Below are positions 61,360 through 64,000 of a stretch of DNA of 64,000 nucleotides, in pieces. Every line of letters begins with the position of its first letter. The first letter of the stretch is position 1. The stretch is taken from positions 273,024 to 337,023 of the forward strand of contig CALSMP010000004.1 in assembly GCA_943787485.1 (NCBI GenBank). The letters are read 5' to 3'. The notes beneath the pieces are model-generated. The model searched no databases and had not been told where the DNA came from. It saw only the letters and a list, made by a program, of their open reading frames with translations. The translations under genes were made by a program, and so were the position numbers. Source of the stretch: an uncultured Luminiphilus sp. (GTDB lineage Bacteria; Pseudomonadota; Gammaproteobacteria; Pseudomonadales; Halieaceae).

Positions 61360-63703
61360 CTAAAAGAAAACAACCGCCTCCAGACCGTAAGTACGGGGAT
61401 TAATCGGGTTCCCCGTGCGGCGCACACCATCTACGAGCGCACTCACTGATAAGCATTCGCGTAGCTGAGCTCATCAGTCAGATTCTGTCCATAGATCGCA
61501 ATCTCAAAGAGCCCGTTTGCTGGGCGCCAAGCGACCCGTCCGTTAAGCACGCCATAGCTATCAACTGTTTCGATAGCGGTCATTGAAGACGGTGACATAC
61601 TGTCGATCGATCCAACTATAGTTGCTGCTTACCGTTAAGTCTCCAGCGGCGACAGGCTGGCGGTATATAGCTGAGATACTCCATTTTCTGTTGGCGTCCT
61701 GTTGAGTTCATTACCAAGAACGTTTCGCACTTCGTTGCTTTTATTGTCAGACACAAAAAAGTCAGCTTCGTACTCCGAGCTTAAATAGAGTAGTTACCCA
61801 GAAGGGATAACCTATCCGTGATCGCCCAGACACCCTCAAATTCGAAGCCAAAGATATCCACTTCCGGCGCATTGGCGAGCCGGCTAGTCACGATACCGCT
61901 GTTAGGATCAAGGATATCGAGCTCGACCTGCATATCTTCATAGTCGTAGAAGAACAACGCCGTGCTCAGAGAGAAGTTATCGCTAAGATCACCCTTGAAA
62001 CCAACTTCGTAAGACTTAACCTGTTCGTTGGCAACCGTTGATTCATTCTCAGGCGTATCGGGATCATCCTGCATGCCACCGAGCCTAAAACCACCGGGTT
62101 TGTAACCCGAAGAGAGAGTTGCGTAGACAAGTCCTGCATCGGACACCTTGTAGAAGCGTTCAGCCGAAAATCCGTAGAGCTCCAACTTTCCTTGTGGTCA
62201 TCTTCAAGTCTGACACCAATACGCCAAGGCGAAAACATCCCGGCGGGGTAAAATAGGGATCACCGCTGGCAATAAGCTCGGGAAGACGGCCCTCTCCACA
62301 AAAATCCAGCACGGAGTCATAAAAAATAGTTTGAGATTCTTGACCTGCTTTATCGTCCTCGCTGTAACGTAGTCCCATAGACAGACTGAGTCGATCGGTA
62401 AGATCCCAGTCCACCTGTCCGTAAACAGCCGTTGATTCCGTGTTTAGAATGCCACGCTGTGAGTAGAAGATCCCATCGGGGTTCGCGGCACCAGAAAGAT
62501 TCTGAATCAGAAAAGGATTGTTGCATCCGAAAGAACGTAGGGCTGGTCTAAGTCGTTCTCGAGGTAAAACAGGCCGACTAACCACTGCAGCGGGCCCTCA
62601 TGTGTGGAGAAAAGTTGTAGCTCGTGCTGAGTCATTGTCTCCTTCAGCCCAATTGACTCTACAAACGAAGCCGGGCTGGCGGTGCCGTCAAAATCCTTAG
62701 CGCTATCCCAGCTGTAGCGCTGATAGCCATTCAGGAGTTTAATGGTGACACTATCGAGATCGATGGTAAGCGTCGATTGAACGGTCTCTTGATCATCAAC
62801 CGTGACATAGCCCTGAACATCGGCGCTTCGCTTAAACGGATCCAGTTGATCGGGTGCAGTTGCTAGCGGAGCAAAAAGCTCTGGATTGATGACGATCTCG
62901 CCGAGCTTCGATGGTGCTCCTTCCTCGTTGCGGTAACCATCCAGCTTCGCCCGCTCAAAGGTTTCGTTATCGAATGACGCACTAAAGTAACGAAGATTCC
63001 AGTCGATGGTATCTGCGAGCTTGACGTTGAGTTGCGCTTCAAACCGGTCAGTGTCTGTACGATCGGATCTGGCCCGGACACATTTTCAGTAAAGCTATCC
63101 GCATCTTCCAAACTGTAGTGAAGCAAATAGCCAAAGGTATCGTTAATGGGACCACTACTGGTTAACGCCAACGTTTTGCGGCCATAGTTGCCCAGACGCC
63201 CCCGGACGGTGTTCTCCAATGCCTCGCCGGGCTTTTTCGTTATGATGTTGACGGCACCCCCGGTTGTGTTTCGCCCAAACAATGTTCCCTGCGGGCCGCG
63301 AAGAATCTCTATGCGCTCGGTTAAATCTATCGGGGCCGCGAGTGCCGCGGATTCATTGGCATAGAACCCGTTGTCATAGACCCCCACGCCGGGCTCCGTA
63401 CCCGTTGTATTGGTCTCTCGCCCAATGCCCCGCAAAATAAATTCGATTGCCCTCGCCACCGCCGGCGTTCTGCTCAAAGGACATGCTAGGGGTGATGTTG
63501 GCCACATCCTGTGCCGTGTAGATACCAAGAGCGACTCTCTGCTCTGCCGAGATCGCTGTGATTGCAATCGCTGTATCCGCCAGGCTGGTCTCACGTTTGG
63601 TTGCGGTCACGACGATCTCTTCCAATACTCCCTGAGAATAGGAGGTCAAGGGCAAGCCGAGGATTACCCCAGCCACTGCGGCGTTTAACAGTCTTGGTCT
63701 CAT
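61360..63703 (-). CDS. TonB-dependent outer-membrane receptor (many frameshifts)
   Basis: A TonB-dependent receptor of about 780 residues. ATG 63703 follows AAGGGG. A signal peptide (MRPRLLNAAVAGVILGLPLT) precedes a TonB-box region VLEEIVVTATKRETSLADT. The plug domain has ILRGPQGTLFGRNTTGGAVNIITKKPG, and the barrel includes LVYATLSSGYKPGGFRLGG and ends in LEAVVFF. These pieces lie in several frames, with breaks near 63.44, 63.03, 62.5, 62.2, 61.78 kb and others downstream. The barrel type is that of Caulobacter/Sphingomonas-like receptors for small organic substrates. It is probably intact in the organism, but genuine decay cannot be excluded here as it can be for essential genes. Confidence 0.85.
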
Positions 63704-63860
63704 AAAATCCCCTTAAACTTACTTGTACGTAATTTTTAATGCGCTATTATTACTATTGCGTTAATTTAAAGCGCAGTTTTCTACTGGTCAACAAATCGAA
63801 CCCTAAAGCACGTTTTTGCCCTTATATTGCAAACACGGTTGCCAGGACTCCGAGGAATCA

Positions 63861-64000
63861 ATGCCACGCACACAAACAACAGCCGAAAACACCGTTAAAA
63901 GCCGGCGAAGAACACAAGAGCGAGCAGAAGCAACGCGCAGCCGCCTGATTGCGGCTGGGAAGCAGCTTTTTCCCGAGCGGGGATTTGATGCGTATCCTCA
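63861..64000 (+). CDS. TetR family transcriptional regulator (3' end outside window)
   Basis: The first 46 codons of a TetR-type repressor. ATG 63861 follows GAGGAATCA. The N-terminus is basic (KSRRRTQERAEATRSRL) and leads into the helix-turn-helix start LIAAGKQLFPERGFDAY. It diverges from the TonB-dependent receptor, with 157 bases between the starts, so it probably controls the receptor/ADC/dehydrogenase unit. Confidence 0.82.
   Translation, partial: MPRTQTTAENTVKSRRRTQERAEATRSRLIAAGKQLFPERGFDAYP

Noticed and set aside
61360..63703. TonB receptor called outright as a pseudogene
   Set aside because: Frame breaks resemble the technical indels seen in essential genes; read data are needed before calling decay.

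Overview
The window looks like a chromosomal segment of a marine gammaproteobacterium, most probably of the OM60/NOR5 (Halieaceae, Luminiphilus/HTCC2080-like) group. This is inferred from gene content and order: a gammaproteobacterial rpsO-pnp/truB/rbfA/infB/nusA/rimP...carAB block, PQQ and TonB-receptor genes, and a 3-hydroxypropionate gene pair that I recall being reported for HTCC2080. No 16S rRNA gene is present, so the placement is not proven.

Layout. 1-4.0 kb: an SSS/DUF4212 sodium:solute symporter pair diverging from acetyl-CoA synthetase, i.e. acetate uptake and activation. 4.1-27.4 kb: a housekeeping block, nearly all on the minus strand. In transcription order it reads carA, carB, greA, (feoA, feoB inserted under a Fur box), rlmE, ftsH, folP, glmM, tpiA, secG, tRNA-Leu, tRNA-fMet, rimP, nusA, infB, rbfA, truB, rpsO, pnp; yhbY and a small hypothetical gene point the other way. 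27.7-28.9 kb: an MFS transporter. 28.9-35.5 kb: a tightly packed seven-gene operon encoding a full beta-oxidation-like cycle (acyl-CoA dehydrogenase, MaoC hydratase, SDR dehydrogenase, thiolase) plus a quinone-type oxidoreductase, an Fe-alcohol dehydrogenase and a thioesterase. 35.7-36.8 kb: pqqA and pqqB without pqqCDE. 37.2-39.4 kb: an exported catalase-peroxidase. 39.5-49.6 kb: accessory genes (YeeE/YedE pair, TorF-type outer-membrane protein, sensor kinase, alanine symporter, TauD dioxygenase, AraC regulator, secreted cyclase).

50.2-59.3 kb is the most interesting part. A two-gene operon with a 4-bp overlap encodes propionyl-CoA synthase (Pcs, 1809 aa, three fused enzymes) and malonyl-CoA reductase (Mcr, 1216 aa, two fused SDR halves). 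These are the signature enzymes of the 3-hydroxypropionate pathway of CO2/acetate assimilation, best known from Chloroflexus. Together they convert malonyl-CoA to propionyl-CoA. Acs at 2 kb could supply acetyl-CoA. Carboxylases and the second-cycle enzymes are not in the window.

59.4-64 kb: a 3-hydroxyacyl-CoA dehydrogenase-like gene, an acetoacetate-decarboxylase-like gene, a TonB-dependent receptor and the start of a TetR regulator.

Sequence quality is uneven. Essential genes (nusA, rimP, infB 5' end, ftsH) and the 59-63.6 kb genes are broken by many single-base frameshifts, several at homopolymers, whereas 19-49 kb and the whole Pcs-Mcr operon read cleanly. I interpret the breaks mainly as sequencing or assembly indels and annotate these genes across their full span.
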